Notes: generated by a model from the sequence alone, not told the origin. A stretch of 56,806 nt of DNA from Candidatus Methanomicula labiotermitis (GCA_009780575.1 WQZU01000006.1:1-56806); one strand, 5' to 3'; shown: positions 47,122 through 56,474, counted from the first letter of the stretch. Program-made: numbers and translations.

Positions 47122-48791
47122 CGGTGTGTGAATATTGCCAGAACCGAATCGTCATTTTTCTCTATTCTGGCAAATCCCACTCTCTCAAACTGCACCGTGC
47201 TGCCTTTCTCTTTCGAGATGGCGCTTTCTGTCATTCCCTTTAAGATCGTACCGTCCGGCATATGCAGTTCCGCAGGTATCCCTGAGGAGACCCACTGTAT
47301 CACGCGTACGCCTTTCTTAAGCACCGAAAGGTCCGTTCCCGCATACGCGGCAGGTTTACCGTACTCGATGTTGCACAGATCCTTCAGCCGAACCATTCCT
47401 TTCTTCTCAAAATCGTCAACGTCCTGAGAGGATATTGAAACGCTTATGTCTCCGGAAAGGGAGTAATCCCTTGTTCCCCTTTCCGGATGATCGGGATGCA
47501 GAGGCGCCTTACCTGTGATCTCCTTAGCTCCGAATATATCAAACTCAACGGGATCCGCGACAAAGAAATATCTGTTCGCTTCGCCGTCTATGATGTCGCG
47601 GTTCATTGCATACAGATTTTCCCATGTGAACTGTATGTCTATCGGCTTCATGCCGCTCTCCACCCAATATCTGCGTATCGCTTCCGGCCGTATACCTCGT
47701 TTTTTCATAGCTCTAAGCGTACCTGTCCGGACGTCATCCCATCCCGCATACTCGCTGCCGGCGATGCCTTCTTTGATCAATGACGTTTTCAAAACGGAAT
47801 CAGGTATGCTGACCAATCCGTAATGATGGAAATGCGGCGTCTTCCAACCCATGTGGCGATAGATGTATTCCTGCCTGAACGTATTGTTCAGATGATCCTT
47901 TCCGCGGATCACGTGTGTCATGCCCATAAGATGATCGTCGATCGCAACGGAGAGGTTCATCATCGGATATACGTTGTATTTGGAACCAACGCGGGGGTGC
48001 GGATGATCAACGATACGCAATGCAACAAAATCTCTCACCGCGGGGTTCGGGTGGCGCAGATCGGTTTTAACGACCGCTATAGCTTCTCCTTCTCCGTAAC
48101 CATTGGAAAGCAAACGGTCATATCTTTCCGATTGTTCTTCTTCAGAAAGACCGCGGCAAGGGCAAGCGCGCATATTTTCTTTCAGATCCCTCCATTCATC
48201 GGCGTTGCATGTGCATACGTATGCTGTCCCGCCCGAGATCAATTTTTTTGTAATATCGTAATATATCTCAAAGCGGTCGCTCTGCATCACCGTTTTGTGT
48301 ATCTTAACGCCTAGCCATTCAAGATCCTCCGGTATCATGTCGTAGGCTTCCGGGGCGATCTTCTCCGGATTCGTGTCCTCAAAACGGTTTATCAGCGTAC
48401 CGCCGTATCTTTTCACATACTCATCGTTAAGAACGGAAACGCGTGAATGCCCTATGTGCAAAGGACCGGAAGGCCCGGGAGCAATCCTCATCACAACTCC
48501 TTTATCCGCACCGTCCAACGGCGGAAGTTCATGTGTCCTTTCTTTCTTCTCTTTGACCATAAGGTTCGAATCAAGAGTCTGCAATTCCTTCGTCTGATCT
48601 TCCAAACTCATTCTGTTCACGCTTGCGACTATATCATCCGCCATCGAAATGATCTCGGCAGACCTGCTTCTGAATTCGGGACATTCTCCCAGGACCTTGC
48701 CGACGACCGACTTGGGGTTCGCGGCGCCTTTGAAGAAAACAGCGTTCTGAAGAGCGTATTTTCTTATCACGTCATGCATGGGATCGGACAT
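47118..48791 (-). CDS. gltX: Glutamyl-tRNA synthetase, archaeal type
   Basis: Charges tRNA-Glu, and in archaea usually tRNA-Gln as well for later amidation. The 557-residue protein has an N-terminal ~95-residue archaeal extension, HIGH in APGPSGPLHIGHSRV (about 104-118), FEDTNPEKI, and a divergent KMSKS equivalent (LKTSLIKEGI). The C-terminal domain is the beta-barrel anticodon type shared with GlnRS, as in Archaea and Eukarya. Start: ATG of MSDPMHDVI lies 26 nt after an ATAATATATG element; an ATG five codons upstream would precede the transcript start. Confidence 0.94.
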   Translation of the reverse strand: MSDPMHDVIRKYALQNAVFFKGAANPKSVVGKVLGECPEFRSRSAEIISMADDIVASVNRMSLEDQTKELQTLDSNLMVKEKKERTHELPPLDGADKGVVMRIAPGPSGPLHIGHSRVSVLNDEYVKRYGGTLINRFEDTNPEKIAPEAYDMIPEDLEWLGVKIHKTVMQSDRFEIYYDITKKLISGGTAYVCTCNADEWRDLKENMRACPCRGLSEEEQSERYDRLLSNGYGEGEAIAVVKTDLRHPNPAVRDFVALRIVDHPHPRVGSKYNVYPMMNLSVAIDDHLMGMTHVIRGKDHLNNTFRQEYIYRHMGWKTPHFHHYGLVSIPDSVLKTSLIKEGIAGSEYAGWDDVRTGTLRAMKKRGIRPEAIRRYWVESGMKPIDIQFTWENLYAMNRDIIDGEANRYFFVADPVEFDIFGAKEITGKAPLHPDHPERGTRDYSLSGDISVSISSQDVDDFEKKGMVRLKDLCNIEYGKPAAYAGTDLSVLKKGVRVIQWVSSGIPAELHMPDGTILKGMTESAISKEKGSTVQFERVGFARIEKNDDSVLAIFTHR

Positions 48792-48963
48792 CGGACTGAC
48801 GAACATCCGTCACATATATTATTGTCACGATATCGAGAATTACTTTTTCCGAGAAATTCAACCCGTTTGAATTGTTATTCTGATATTTTGAAATAGAACG
48901 ACGGCTGTGCTTTTTCAGACGGACTATCCTTCATCTTAAATATTCAGGATAAGATTGGGAGTC

Positions 48964-50223
48964 ATGTCAGTCAGGAAATTCCTGTCATCCGATGCCGTGC
49001 TCGAAAGTAAAAAGATAGATGCGGATTCCCAAGAGGTAACGAAGATACTTCTCAGCGACCAGGACAGGACATTCCATTTCAAAGACGTTAACGGAAAGGA
49101 AGCGGTCGGAAATCTTTTCTCAACAAGGGCGAAGATCGCTGCCGCAATGAACATTGAGGCAGGCGGTATAGTAGATCACATTTCCGATGCGATCGCCAAT
49201 CCTAAACCCGTGAAGGTCGTTGACAAACCCGCTTTCAGAAAAGCTTCCGTTCCCGCGGATCTTTATTCTTTACCGATACCTAAATATTTCCCGGAGGACG
49301 GCGGAAGATACATCACCGCCGGCGTGATCATAGCTGAATGGAACGGTGTCAAAAATGTCTCTTTCCACAGGATGATGATCGCCGGAAAGAATAAGATCGC
49401 AGTCAGATTGGTACCCCGTCATCTTTTCACAATGCACAAGATGGCCAAGGCCGCCGGGAAGGAGCTGAACATATCGATATGCGTAGGCATTCGTCCGGAG
49501 GTCTTACTCGCTGCGGCAATATCATTGGATTACGGGATCGATGAGATGGAGATCGCATCATCGATGCATATGTCGTCATTCAAAAGACCGCTGGAGGTCG
49601 GAAGATGCGACAATGGCATCCTGGTGCCGGCGGATGCCGATTACGTTCTCGAAGCGAGAATAACAATGGACGAGATGAAAGAAGGTCCGTTCGTTGATAT
49701 AACGGGAACATATGACACGATACGTTCCCAGCCGGTGATCGAAGTTGATAAGATATGGACATCCGACAAGCCGGTGTTCCAGCTGCTTTTACCGGGAGGC
49801 AATGAGCATTATCTGTTCATGGGACTTCCCAGGGAACCGATGATGCTCAGGACCGTCCGCCAGGCCGTTCCGAGGACGCATGCTGTCCGTCTCACGGAAG
49901 GAGGCTGCTGCTGGCTGCACGGAGTGGTGTCGATAACAAAGAACAAGGAAGGCGATGCGGTGAACGCCATAATGGCAGCGTTCACAGGACATCCGTCGAT
50001 GAAACAGGTAACGATCGTTGACGGAGACATCGATATCTTCGATGACCGGCAGGTGGAATGGGCCATTGCCACGAGATTCCAAGGGAACAGATTGCTCAGG
50101 ATACCCGACGCTGCCGGTTCCTCACTCGATCCGAGCATCGAAGGAACCACTTGGAAGATCGGTATCGATGCAACACTTCCGTTCGGTTCCGATGGGAAGA
50201 TGTTCAAAAAGGCAACACTCTGA
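48964..50223 (+). CDS. UbiD-family decarboxylase, probable anhydromevalonate phosphate decarboxylase
   Basis: A 419-residue prenylated-FMN-type decarboxylase with LPIPKYFPEDGGRYITAG, NVSFHRMMIAGKNKIAVRLV, RHLFTMHKMAKAAGKELNIS, EIASSMHMSSFKRPLEVGRC, EGPFVDITGTYD and RFQGNRLLRIPDAAGSSLDP. Archaeal proteins of this size and type include the enzyme that converts anhydromevalonate 5-phosphate to isopentenyl phosphate in the archaeal mevalonate pathway; this assignment is by family and taxon. Start: ATG of MSVRKFL; CTTAAATATT lies about 26 nt upstream. UbiX is not in the window. Confidence 0.8.
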   Translation: MSVRKFLSSDAVLESKKIDADSQEVTKILLSDQDRTFHFKDVNGKEAVGNLFSTRAKIAAAMNIEAGGIVDHISDAIANPKPVKVVDKPAFRKASVPADLYSLPIPKYFPEDGGRYITAGVIIAEWNGVKNVSFHRMMIAGKNKIAVRLVPRHLFTMHKMAKAAGKELNISICVGIRPEVLLAAAISLDYGIDEMEIASSMHMSSFKRPLEVGRCDNGILVPADADYVLEARITMDEMKEGPFVDITGTYDTIRSQPVIEVDKIWTSDKPVFQLLLPGGNEHYLFMGLPREPMMLRTVRQAVPRTHAVRLTEGGCCWLHGVVSITKNKEGDAVNAIMAAFTGHPSMKQVTIVDGDIDIFDDRQVEWAIATRFQGNRLLRIPDAAGSSLDPSIEGTTWKIGIDATLPFGSDGKMFKKATL

Positions 50224-50252
50224 CCGCCGCAACGGACAGATAAGTCAACGGA

Positions 50253-51542
50253 TCAGCGCCGGTCTATCGTTTCCGATCTTTTCGGTCCGATGCTGATGAT
50301 CTCCGCAGGGACCTTCAGTTGCTTCTCTATGAATTCAATATATTTCCTCATGTTTTGAGGGAGAGCGGCATATCCCTCCGACGCTAATTTCTCAGACGAA
50401 TCCCAATCATCCCATCCGTCGAATTCCTCATAGACCGGCACGGCCCTTCCCAATTTTGAAAGCGAAGCGGGGAAATGTTTTACCGTTTTTCCGTCGATCT
50501 CATAGCCGGTGCAGACGTTGATCTTTCTGTATTCATTGAGAACATCAAGTTTCGTGACAGCCAGCGATGTTATTCCGCACAATCTAACGGAATGTTCCGC
50601 AACGACGAGATCAAGCCAGCCGCATCTTCTTCCTCTGCCGGTCGTGACGCCGAACTCTCCGCCTTTCTCCATGAGATATTTTCCTTCTTCGCCGTAAAGC
50701 TCGGTCACGAGAGGGCCTTCCCCCACGCGCGTGGTGTAAGCTTTCAGGCAGCCGAATATCTTGCCGATGCGGTTGGGCGCCACACCGCTGCCGGTGCACA
50801 TACCGCCGCTTGAGGTGTTCGATGAGGTCACATAAGGATACGTGCCGTGGTCAACGTCGAGCATCACGCCCTGCGCTCCTTCGAAAAGCACGGTCTTTCC
50901 GCTGTCAAGCGCATCGTTCAGAAGGACGGACGTGTCGCATACGTATTTTCCGAAGATATTTCTCCACGAGGTGAATTTTTCCATAAGACTTTCTTCGGTG
51001 CATTCGCATTGTTCGCCCTGAAGCATCTTAAGAAGATCCTTTTTGTAAGGAACGTTGAATTTTATCTTTTCCGAAAGTGCATCATCCTCAAAAAGGTCGC
51101 AGACCCTGAATCCGCTTCTTGCGATCTTATCCTGATATGACGGCCCTATTCCCTTTTTTGTTGTTCCGACGGTTTTGTCGCCGCGATATATCTCTTCGGC
51201 ACCGTCCAGCTTTTTATGATATCCCATTATCAGGTGCGCCCGGTCGGATATCCTGAGGCCGTCAAGCTTTCTGCCGCTTTTGGTTATCTGATCCATTTCG
51301 CCGATCATTTCCGCCATGTTGATAACAACACCGTTGCCGATGACTGCCAGCTTCCCTTCTCTCAGTATGCCCGAAGGAAGCAGATGGAGTTTGAACGTCT
51401 CGTCGTTCACTTTGATAGTATGACCTGCGTTGTTCCCGCCCTGAAATCTCACAACCATGTCCGCTTCCTCGGCGAGATAATCGGTTATCTTACCTTTGCC
51501 TTCGTCTCCCCATTGAGTACCTACGATAGCTATTGACGGCAA
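50253..51542 (-). CDS. purA: Adenylosuccinate synthetase
   Basis: Condenses IMP and aspartate with GTP in AMP synthesis. The 429-residue protein has GTQWGDEGKGKITDYL with catalytic Asp13, GGNNAGHTI with the catalytic histidine, GTTKKGIGPSYQDK, LFEGAQGVMLDVDHGTYPYVTSSN and TTGRGRRCGWLD. It uses a TTG start: the family N-terminus MPSIAIVG begins there, and AGGTG lies five bases before it. No alternative ATG or GTG precedes the P-loop. Transcribed alone. Confidence 0.95.
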   Translation of the reverse strand: MPSIAIVGTQWGDEGKGKITDYLAEEADMVVRFQGGNNAGHTIKVNDETFKLHLLPSGILREGKLAVIGNGVVINMAEMIGEMDQITKSGRKLDGLRISDRAHLIMGYHKKLDGAEEIYRGDKTVGTTKKGIGPSYQDKIARSGFRVCDLFEDDALSEKIKFNVPYKKDLLKMLQGEQCECTEESLMEKFTSWRNIFGKYVCDTSVLLNDALDSGKTVLFEGAQGVMLDVDHGTYPYVTSSNTSSGGMCTGSGVAPNRIGKIFGCLKAYTTRVGEGPLVTELYGEEGKYLMEKGGEFGVTTGRGRRCGWLDLVVAEHSVRLCGITSLAVTKLDVLNEYRKINVCTGYEIDGKTVKHFPASLSKLGRAVPVYEEFDGWDDWDSSEKLASEGYAALPQNMRKYIEFIEKQLKVPAEIISIGPKRSETIDRR

Positions 51543-51728
51543 TTATACACCTGTTCCGTCCATCGTGCACTCAATATAAGAATCATGCCATCGCCCCGAG
51601 ATACAAACGGTCGCGCCCCCACACGGCGCTCAACGGAATAAAGCCGGACAGAATCGTCAACCTTCAGCTATTCGGTTCTGAAACCGAAGTTTACGGGTAC
51701 ACATAATAATTGTCTGCGGACGACCCGA

Positions 51729-53060
51729 TCAACGATCACCATTGTTGTTCTGCATTCTCTGCAGCCGGTCTGCAATGCTCCAGACGGCATATCGCGGTAT
51801 GTACGTTACGACACTGCTGCCGGTAATCCTTTCCGAAGTTATTATTGCAACCTTCGGATCATATTTTTTTATGAATTCCGTGAGACTTTTCGTTTTATTA
51901 TTTCCAGCTTTTGCTTCTATCGGTACCATTCTGCCGTTGATCTGTGCAACGAAATCTATTTCCGCATTGCTTCCCGACCTCCAATAATACGGTATCTCCT
52001 TTGTAGACGAAACGATCTCATTCAGAACAAAGTTTTCCATTATCGCTCCTCTGAAACGATCATATTCTTTGTCTTTACTGAATGCGAAATTCGGCGGCAT
52101 TCCCGCCATTCTCCTGAGTACGCCTATATCTGCCATATAGACCTTGAAACTGGTGTTGTCTGCGAACATTGACAACGGAACCTCCGGAGGATCGACCTTT
52201 TTCACCTTGTAGACAAGCCCCGCATTCACCAACCACTCCAGGGCATCCTCCAGATCCCTTGATCGTGATCCCGTCTTGACGTGACTGAAAATGAATTTAT
52301 TATTCTCCTTTGCCAATTGAATCGGTATGGATCCCCATATCAATGTCAATTTCGATATATTCTCCGAAGAATGATTTGCAATATCGTCCCTATAATCCTT
52401 TATTATGGCGTCAAGGATTGCATCGATTTTTTCAATATCCCTTTCAGCGTTCCATGATGCGACTGCGGCAGGCATTCCGCCGATCAGGAAAAAGTAATCG
52501 AGATATGTGTTCAATTTAGTGACAACCGGTTCCGAAAGCACCTCTGTGCTGATGTTATCTTCGTTGTCTATATACTCCACCAAAAGGTCTTCGGAACCGG
52601 CAAGCAAGAACTCTTTGAAGTTCATCGGAAACATTTTCAGCCGATCGACCTTGCCGACAGGAAAAGAATCGGCCTTGGAGAGCATAACGCCCAGCAAGGA
52701 TCCCGCGCACGCGACATGGTATTCCGGTGCATTCTCGCAGAAGAATTTCAGAGAAGTGAGCGCGCGGCCGCACAATTGTATCTCATCCAATATAAGCAAG
52801 GTCTTCTCGGGTTCTATTTTTTTCGCGCGCATAAAACCGAGTCGATCCGTTATTCTTTTCGTATCAAGGTTATTCCGGAAGACATCAGAGAGCTCAGGGT
52901 TGTCTTCGAACGTGAAGTACGCAACATCATCATAATTTTCTTCTCCAAATTTTTTCAGTATATACGTCTTCCCGCATTGTCTGACTCCTTCCAACAGTAA
53001 CGGCTTACGTGTTCCGCTCTTCTTCCATTTCAGAAGCTCATCGTAGATCATTCTTCTCAT
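51729..53060 (-). CDS. AAA/DUF4143 family ATPase with nuclease-like C-terminus
   Basis: A 443-residue protein of the widespread AAA_14-DUF4143 group. The ATPase part has Walker A LEGVRQCGKT and Walker B LLILDEIQLCG, then CAGSLLGVML. The C-terminal DUF4143 domain carries YYWRSGSNAEIDFVAQ and PIEAKAG, a D-x(n)-ExK pattern of PD-(D/E)XK nucleases. Start: ATG of MRRMIYDELLK; in-frame ATGs two and six codons earlier are possible. The gene is preceded on its own strand by 3.5 copies of a 33-bp tandem repeat. The family is often mobile or multi-copy; function is unsettled. Confidence 0.88.
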   Translation of the reverse strand: MRRMIYDELLKWKKSGTRKPLLLEGVRQCGKTYILKKFGEENYDDVAYFTFEDNPELSDVFRNNLDTKRITDRLGFMRAKKIEPEKTLLILDEIQLCGRALTSLKFFCENAPEYHVACAGSLLGVMLSKADSFPVGKVDRLKMFPMNFKEFLLAGSEDLLVEYIDNEDNISTEVLSEPVVTKLNTYLDYFFLIGGMPAAVASWNAERDIEKIDAILDAIIKDYRDDIANHSSENISKLTLIWGSIPIQLAKENNKFIFSHVKTGSRSRDLEDALEWLVNAGLVYKVKKVDPPEVPLSMFADNTSFKVYMADIGVLRRMAGMPPNFAFSKDKEYDRFRGAIMENFVLNEIVSSTKEIPYYWRSGSNAEIDFVAQINGRMVPIEAKAGNNKTKSLTEFIKKYDPKVAIITSERITGSSVVTYIPRYAVWSIADRLQRMQNNNGDR

Positions 53061-53097
53061 AGACATAAATTGAATCATTGTTCTGGTATATCTGGAT

Positions 53098-53214
53098 TGC
53101 GTTTTCGGGACGAATAATTGACAGTTTCACTGCGTTTTCGGGACGAATAATTGACAGTTTCACTGCGTTTTCGGGACGAATAATTGACAGTTTCACTGCG
53201 TTTTCGGGACGAAT
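53098..53214. repeat. 33-bp direct tandem repeat, 3.5 copies
   Basis: Three identical 33-bp units occupy 53098-53130, 53131-53163 and 53164-53196. An 18-bp partial copy ends at 53214. There are no spacers. Each unit contains TTCGGGACGAA, a short inverted repeat (TTCG-N3-CGAA), followed by TAATTGACAGTTTCAC. The array lies 38 bp before the DUF4143 ATPase start on that gene's 5' side and ends 17 bp before the trm1 stop. The zero divergence means recent expansion or strong homogenisation. Confidence 0.97.
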
Positions 53215-53230
53215 GATATTGCTACCGTTG

Positions 53231-54328
53231 TTACCTGGGCATTGCTTTGTAAGCGGATATTATATCTTTCAGGTCGAGGTCCGTTTTGAATGAGGCCGGC
53301 GAGACATGTGTTCTTGAAGCGTTTCCGATGCCGTTGAGCGCATTAACGAAATCATCAATGGGGGGCGGCGAGATCTTCAGAAAGGAGGAAAGCTCACTGA
53401 TGTCATATATGAAAGGGACGGCGTCCAGTTCATTTTTCCACGTTCTGAGCATCTTATCGCACTTTTTTTCCATGGCGGTTGAAGACGGATCCATTCTGCT
53501 CAGATGCGCTGAACTGTGCAGGCTGCCGCCCCAGAATGGGCCGTATTTGTGTTCGGAGTCATATTCGCTTGAATACGAACGCTCTAACGTGTTCGGATCG
53601 TATTTAACATACACAAGCTTCGAAAGAGTACGGTCGGCGTTCTGAGCGCCTTCCGTAACGCGTACGTACGTCCTGAAATAATGATCCGAATAGAACGAGA
53701 GCATAGGTTCCATACCTCTGTCAAATTTTGCCAATTCTTTGGCAATCGAGCACATGAGTATCCTCAGGCCCATTTCATGGCACATCGGTCCTCTGATGGG
53801 TCTGGATCGATACCTTCGCTCGCATTTAGCTCTGTGTGCACCCGCCAGCGGAGCCGTGTCCGTTGCCGTTATAGCCAATATGCCTTTCTTCCTGCATCCT
53901 CTTATCGCAGGCTGTATGAAATGCGCCGGCGACCCGAAAGGGTCGATGTCCACGTAATCGAACGCCTCTTCGGAGAAAAGCACATTCAGATCCTTATTGG
54001 ACGCGCGGCAGTTCACCAATCTGTTCAATTCGATATTTGCATTTATGAAATACATTGACGCGGGATTCATATCATTGGCCACGACCTCCTTTGCGTTGGG
54101 GACCTCGTTCGCTATCCTGGTCGCTCTGGAACCGGTTGCCGTCATTGCATCCGCCACGGTTATCTCGTTTTCCAATGCGCGGAGGAACATGACGCTCACG
54201 TCGCGATTGAACGCCATCTGTTCGTTGAAAAACACTGAAGCGGTCCTTTTCCCGGGGCCGTTCTTGGAATGTTCGAAAGGAACTATGAGCTTCGTCCCGC
54301 CTTCCGTTATTTCCATTATGTCGGGCAT
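53231..54328 (-). CDS. trm1: tRNA (guanine(26)-N(2))-dimethyltransferase
   Basis: Dimethylates G26 of tRNA with SAM. The 365-residue protein has EGGTKLIVPFEHSK, VFFNEQMAFNRDVS, the SAM-binding ADAMTATGSRATRIA, VVANDMNPAS, the catalytic YVDIDPFGSPAHFI and ATDTAPLAGAH. Start: ATG overlaps the TGA of the upstream NTPase gene (ATG in GTGATG); a GTG one codon earlier is possible. The C-terminal domain is of the archaeal length. Co-transcribed with the NTPase. Confidence 0.94.
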   Translation of the reverse strand: MPDIMEITEGGTKLIVPFEHSKNGPGKRTASVFFNEQMAFNRDVSVMFLRALENEITVADAMTATGSRATRIANEVPNAKEVVANDMNPASMYFINANIELNRLVNCRASNKDLNVLFSEEAFDYVDIDPFGSPAHFIQPAIRGCRKKGILAITATDTAPLAGAHRAKCERRYRSRPIRGPMCHEMGLRILMCSIAKELAKFDRGMEPMLSFYSDHYFRTYVRVTEGAQNADRTLSKLVYVKYDPNTLERSYSSEYDSEHKYGPFWGGSLHSSAHLSRMDPSSTAMEKKCDKMLRTWKNELDAVPFIYDISELSSFLKISPPPIDDFVNALNGIGNASRTHVSPASFKTDLDLKDIISAYKAMPR

Positions 54329-54873
54329 CACATATTTTCTCCGTTCATGAGACGAATGATCTTATGCGGAAGCAGATTCCTATTGGTCGGCGTTACCTCA
54401 AGTATTCTGACGTCATCCCTTCTCCTTATGTCCTGAAGCAAAGGGTTCCTTGATTTTTTATGAAGGGTGAGTATCATCGGTTTACCCGCATCCAGCGCAA
54501 ACTTCACGGCATCGATGAACGGCTGGCTCTCAACTTCCACTTTACCGACTTCGTCAATGACGATGACGTCGCATGTTTCGCAGGCATCGCGTATCGCGCT
54601 CACTGCCACCGACTCAAACTTTGAAAGATCCACGCCGATCTTCCCGTCCATGATCTTACTTTCAATATCGATATGCGCAAAGACCTGGCTCTCCATGGTG
54701 ACAATGTTGCGCACAGAGAATCCGACCTTACGGCGGCCGTCCGCTATCGGTTCATTTATCATCCCGCCTATTTTGAGTTCTTCGGCGCCAAGCATCTCTA
54801 TCACCCGGAGAAGCGTCTTCGTTTTCCCTGCTCCGGGCAGACCTGTGATGCCTATCTTTATGTCCGTTATCAT
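54328..54873 (-). CDS. THEP1-type nucleoside-triphosphatase
   Basis: A 181-residue P-loop NTPase. Walker A is GLPGAGKT (10-17), followed by GGMINEPIADGRRKVGFSV, and Walker B VIVIDEVGKVE. The length and motifs match THEP1, an archaeal/eukaryal NTPase of uncertain physiological role. GAGG lies about seven bases before the ATG. The gene overlaps trm1 by one base. The intergenic region upstream has one TTTAGGTAA sequence, a single half-site of the DtxR-like box. Confidence 0.88.
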   Translation of the reverse strand: MITDIKIGITGLPGAGKTKTLLRVIEMLGAEELKIGGMINEPIADGRRKVGFSVRNIVTMESQVFAHIDIESKIMDGKIGVDLSKFESVAVSAIRDACETCDVIVIDEVGKVEVESQPFIDAVKFALDAGKPMILTLHKKSRNPLLQDIRRRDDVRILEVTPTNRNLLPHKIIRLMNGENM

Positions 54874-54928
54874 CTCGAATCCTCGTAAGAATTACCTAAA
54901 CCCGTATGGCCATACGTATATTAATGCA

Positions 54929-55309
54929 TCATTGTGAAACATCAGAGACGTACATGAGAGGATATTCCAATTCTTCAAGATATCTCATCTCTGCGGTAAC
55001 CGATACGCCGTTCACCTTTATCCTTATGACGGCGTCGATCATCTCTCCTTTCAAAGACACGTAATCGTATACGTCTTTCTTTTCATCGTTCATGTTTATC
55101 TTTATATTAACGGATGCAGATTCAACGAACGGCTGCACCATAACCGAATGTTCGATGGTCTTCTCAAGCTCGGCAACATTGTACGGACTTACCGGCGTAC
55201 CGACGAACTGATGGTATACGGCGCCCATCTTCACCCCGGCTTCGAATAATGCCCGCTCCCTTTCGGAACATCCGAACATGCGTGACGCCTTCTCTTCTCT
55301 TGAGGTCAT
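54929..55309 (-). CDS. mptD: Archaeal dihydroneopterin aldolase (MptD)
   Basis: Cleaves dihydroneopterin to 6-hydroxymethyl-dihydropterin for methanopterin synthesis. The 126-residue protein matches the archaeal family, unrelated to bacterial FolB: MFGCSERERALFEAGVKMGAVYHQFVGTPV, then the SxxNIKINMND strand and MRYLEELEYPLMYV. A TATAAACC element lies 26 nt before the ATG, so the mRNA is leaderless. Divergent from nadA. Its presence is evidence for a tetrahydromethanopterin-type C1 carrier. Confidence 0.88.
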   Translation of the reverse strand: MTSREEKASRMFGCSERERALFEAGVKMGAVYHQFVGTPVSPYNVAELEKTIEHSVMVQPFVESASVNIKINMNDEKKDVYDYVSLKGEMIDAVIRIKVNGVSVTAEMRYLEELEYPLMYVSDVSQ

Positions 55310-55403
55310 CAGTGACCGGTATGCAAAAGAGCGGTTTATACTTAGTTATTTATCCTTTGTTAATTCACAATATTTTTTAATGTTGTCAAATTTAAGAGTG
55401 ACA

Positions 55404-56306
55404 ATGGCATCCTTGAACGAGAAGATCGTTTCTTTGAAAAAAGAGCGGAAAGCGGTGATACTCGCGCACAATTATTGTCTTCCGGAGGTTCAGGACATTG
55501 CCGACCATGTCGGCGATTCACTCGGGCTTTCTCTGATCGCGTCGGAATCTGATGCTGACATCATAGTTTTCTGCGGAGTCACGTTCATGGCGGAAAGCGC
55601 CAAGATACTCAATCCGAAGAAAAAGGTCATAGCGCCGGAACCGTATGCGACATGCCCGATGGCGTCCATGTGCACGGCCGAACAGATAATCGACGCAAGG
55701 AAGTGTTACAGGGGCGCATCCGTTGTCGGATACGTGAACAGTTCGGCGTCATCCAAAGCAGAGATGGATGTTTGCTGTACATCGTCCAACGCCGTGGGCG
55801 TCGTATCCTCACTGAAGGAAAAAGACATCATATTCGTTCCCGACATGAACCTCGGAGCGTACGTGGCGTCCCAAGTACCGTCAAAGAATATGATACTCTG
55901 GAGCGGATATTGTCCAATCCATCAGGCAATAACGGAGCAGAACATATCGGATCTGAAGGAAAAATATCCGAACGCATCCGTTGTGGCCCATCCGGAATGC
56001 AGAAAGGATGTGCTGGACATGGCCGATATGATCTGTTCCACCGAAAAGATGTTCAATTACGTCAAAACGTCGGATTCAAAGGAATTCATAATGGCCACCG
56101 AGATCGGGATGAGGCACAGGCTTTCCAAAGAATGTCCGGATAAGAAGTTCTATTTCATCGATCATGCGCTGTGCTCCGTAATGAAGATGACATCCCTGTC
56201 GTCCGTTGTCAGAGCATTGGAGAACATCGGTCCCGAGGTGATCTTGGATGAGGATACGATGCGCCGCGCCGAAGGGCCGCTGAGAAAGATGATAGAGATG
56301 AAATAA
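55404..56306 (+). CDS. nadA: Quinolinate synthase
   Basis: Forms quinolinate from iminoaspartate and dihydroxyacetone phosphate, the first committed NAD step. The 300-residue protein has AHNYCLPEVQDIADHVGDSL, the cluster cysteines C84 (ATCPMA), C170 (SGYCPIH) and C257 (HALCSVMKM), and VAHPECRKDV. Start: ATG of MASLNEKIV; TTTTTTAATG lies about 27 nt upstream. The frame opens 42 codons earlier inside the divergent mptD gene, which is rejected. nadB and nadC are not in the window. Confidence 0.94.
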   Translation: MASLNEKIVSLKKERKAVILAHNYCLPEVQDIADHVGDSLGLSLIASESDADIIVFCGVTFMAESAKILNPKKKVIAPEPYATCPMASMCTAEQIIDARKCYRGASVVGYVNSSASSKAEMDVCCTSSNAVGVVSSLKEKDIIFVPDMNLGAYVASQVPSKNMILWSGYCPIHQAITEQNISDLKEKYPNASVVAHPECRKDVLDMADMICSTEKMFNYVKTSDSKEFIMATEIGMRHRLSKECPDKKFYFIDHALCSVMKMTSLSSVVRALENIGPEVILDEDTMRRAEGPLRKMIEMK

Positions 56307-56474
56307 TTGTTGCGCCATTTGCACCGAGAGGCCGGATGAAGATAACTGAACTCTGAAGGATGATGAACCCTATGAGTGCTGACGGCCTCTAACTCCGCTG
56401 GCGTTACCGTTCCTGCAGTATGCACACTCTGTACTTCAGACGGCATTAATAAATGCAAGAACGATAAGGGGAAT

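Noticed and set aside
53098-53214. Tandem repeat as a CRISPR array
   Set aside because: Units are contiguous with no spacers, only 3.5 copies, and there are no cas genes in the window.
53078-53293. Small plus-strand ORF with repeated FSGRIIDSFT segments
   Set aside because: It exists only because a 33-bp repeat is a multiple of three; no ribosome site, no promoter, and it overlaps the trm1 3' end.
54884-54901. A third DtxR box before the THEP1 gene
   Set aside because: Only one half-site (TTTAGGTAA) is present; the other half does not match.
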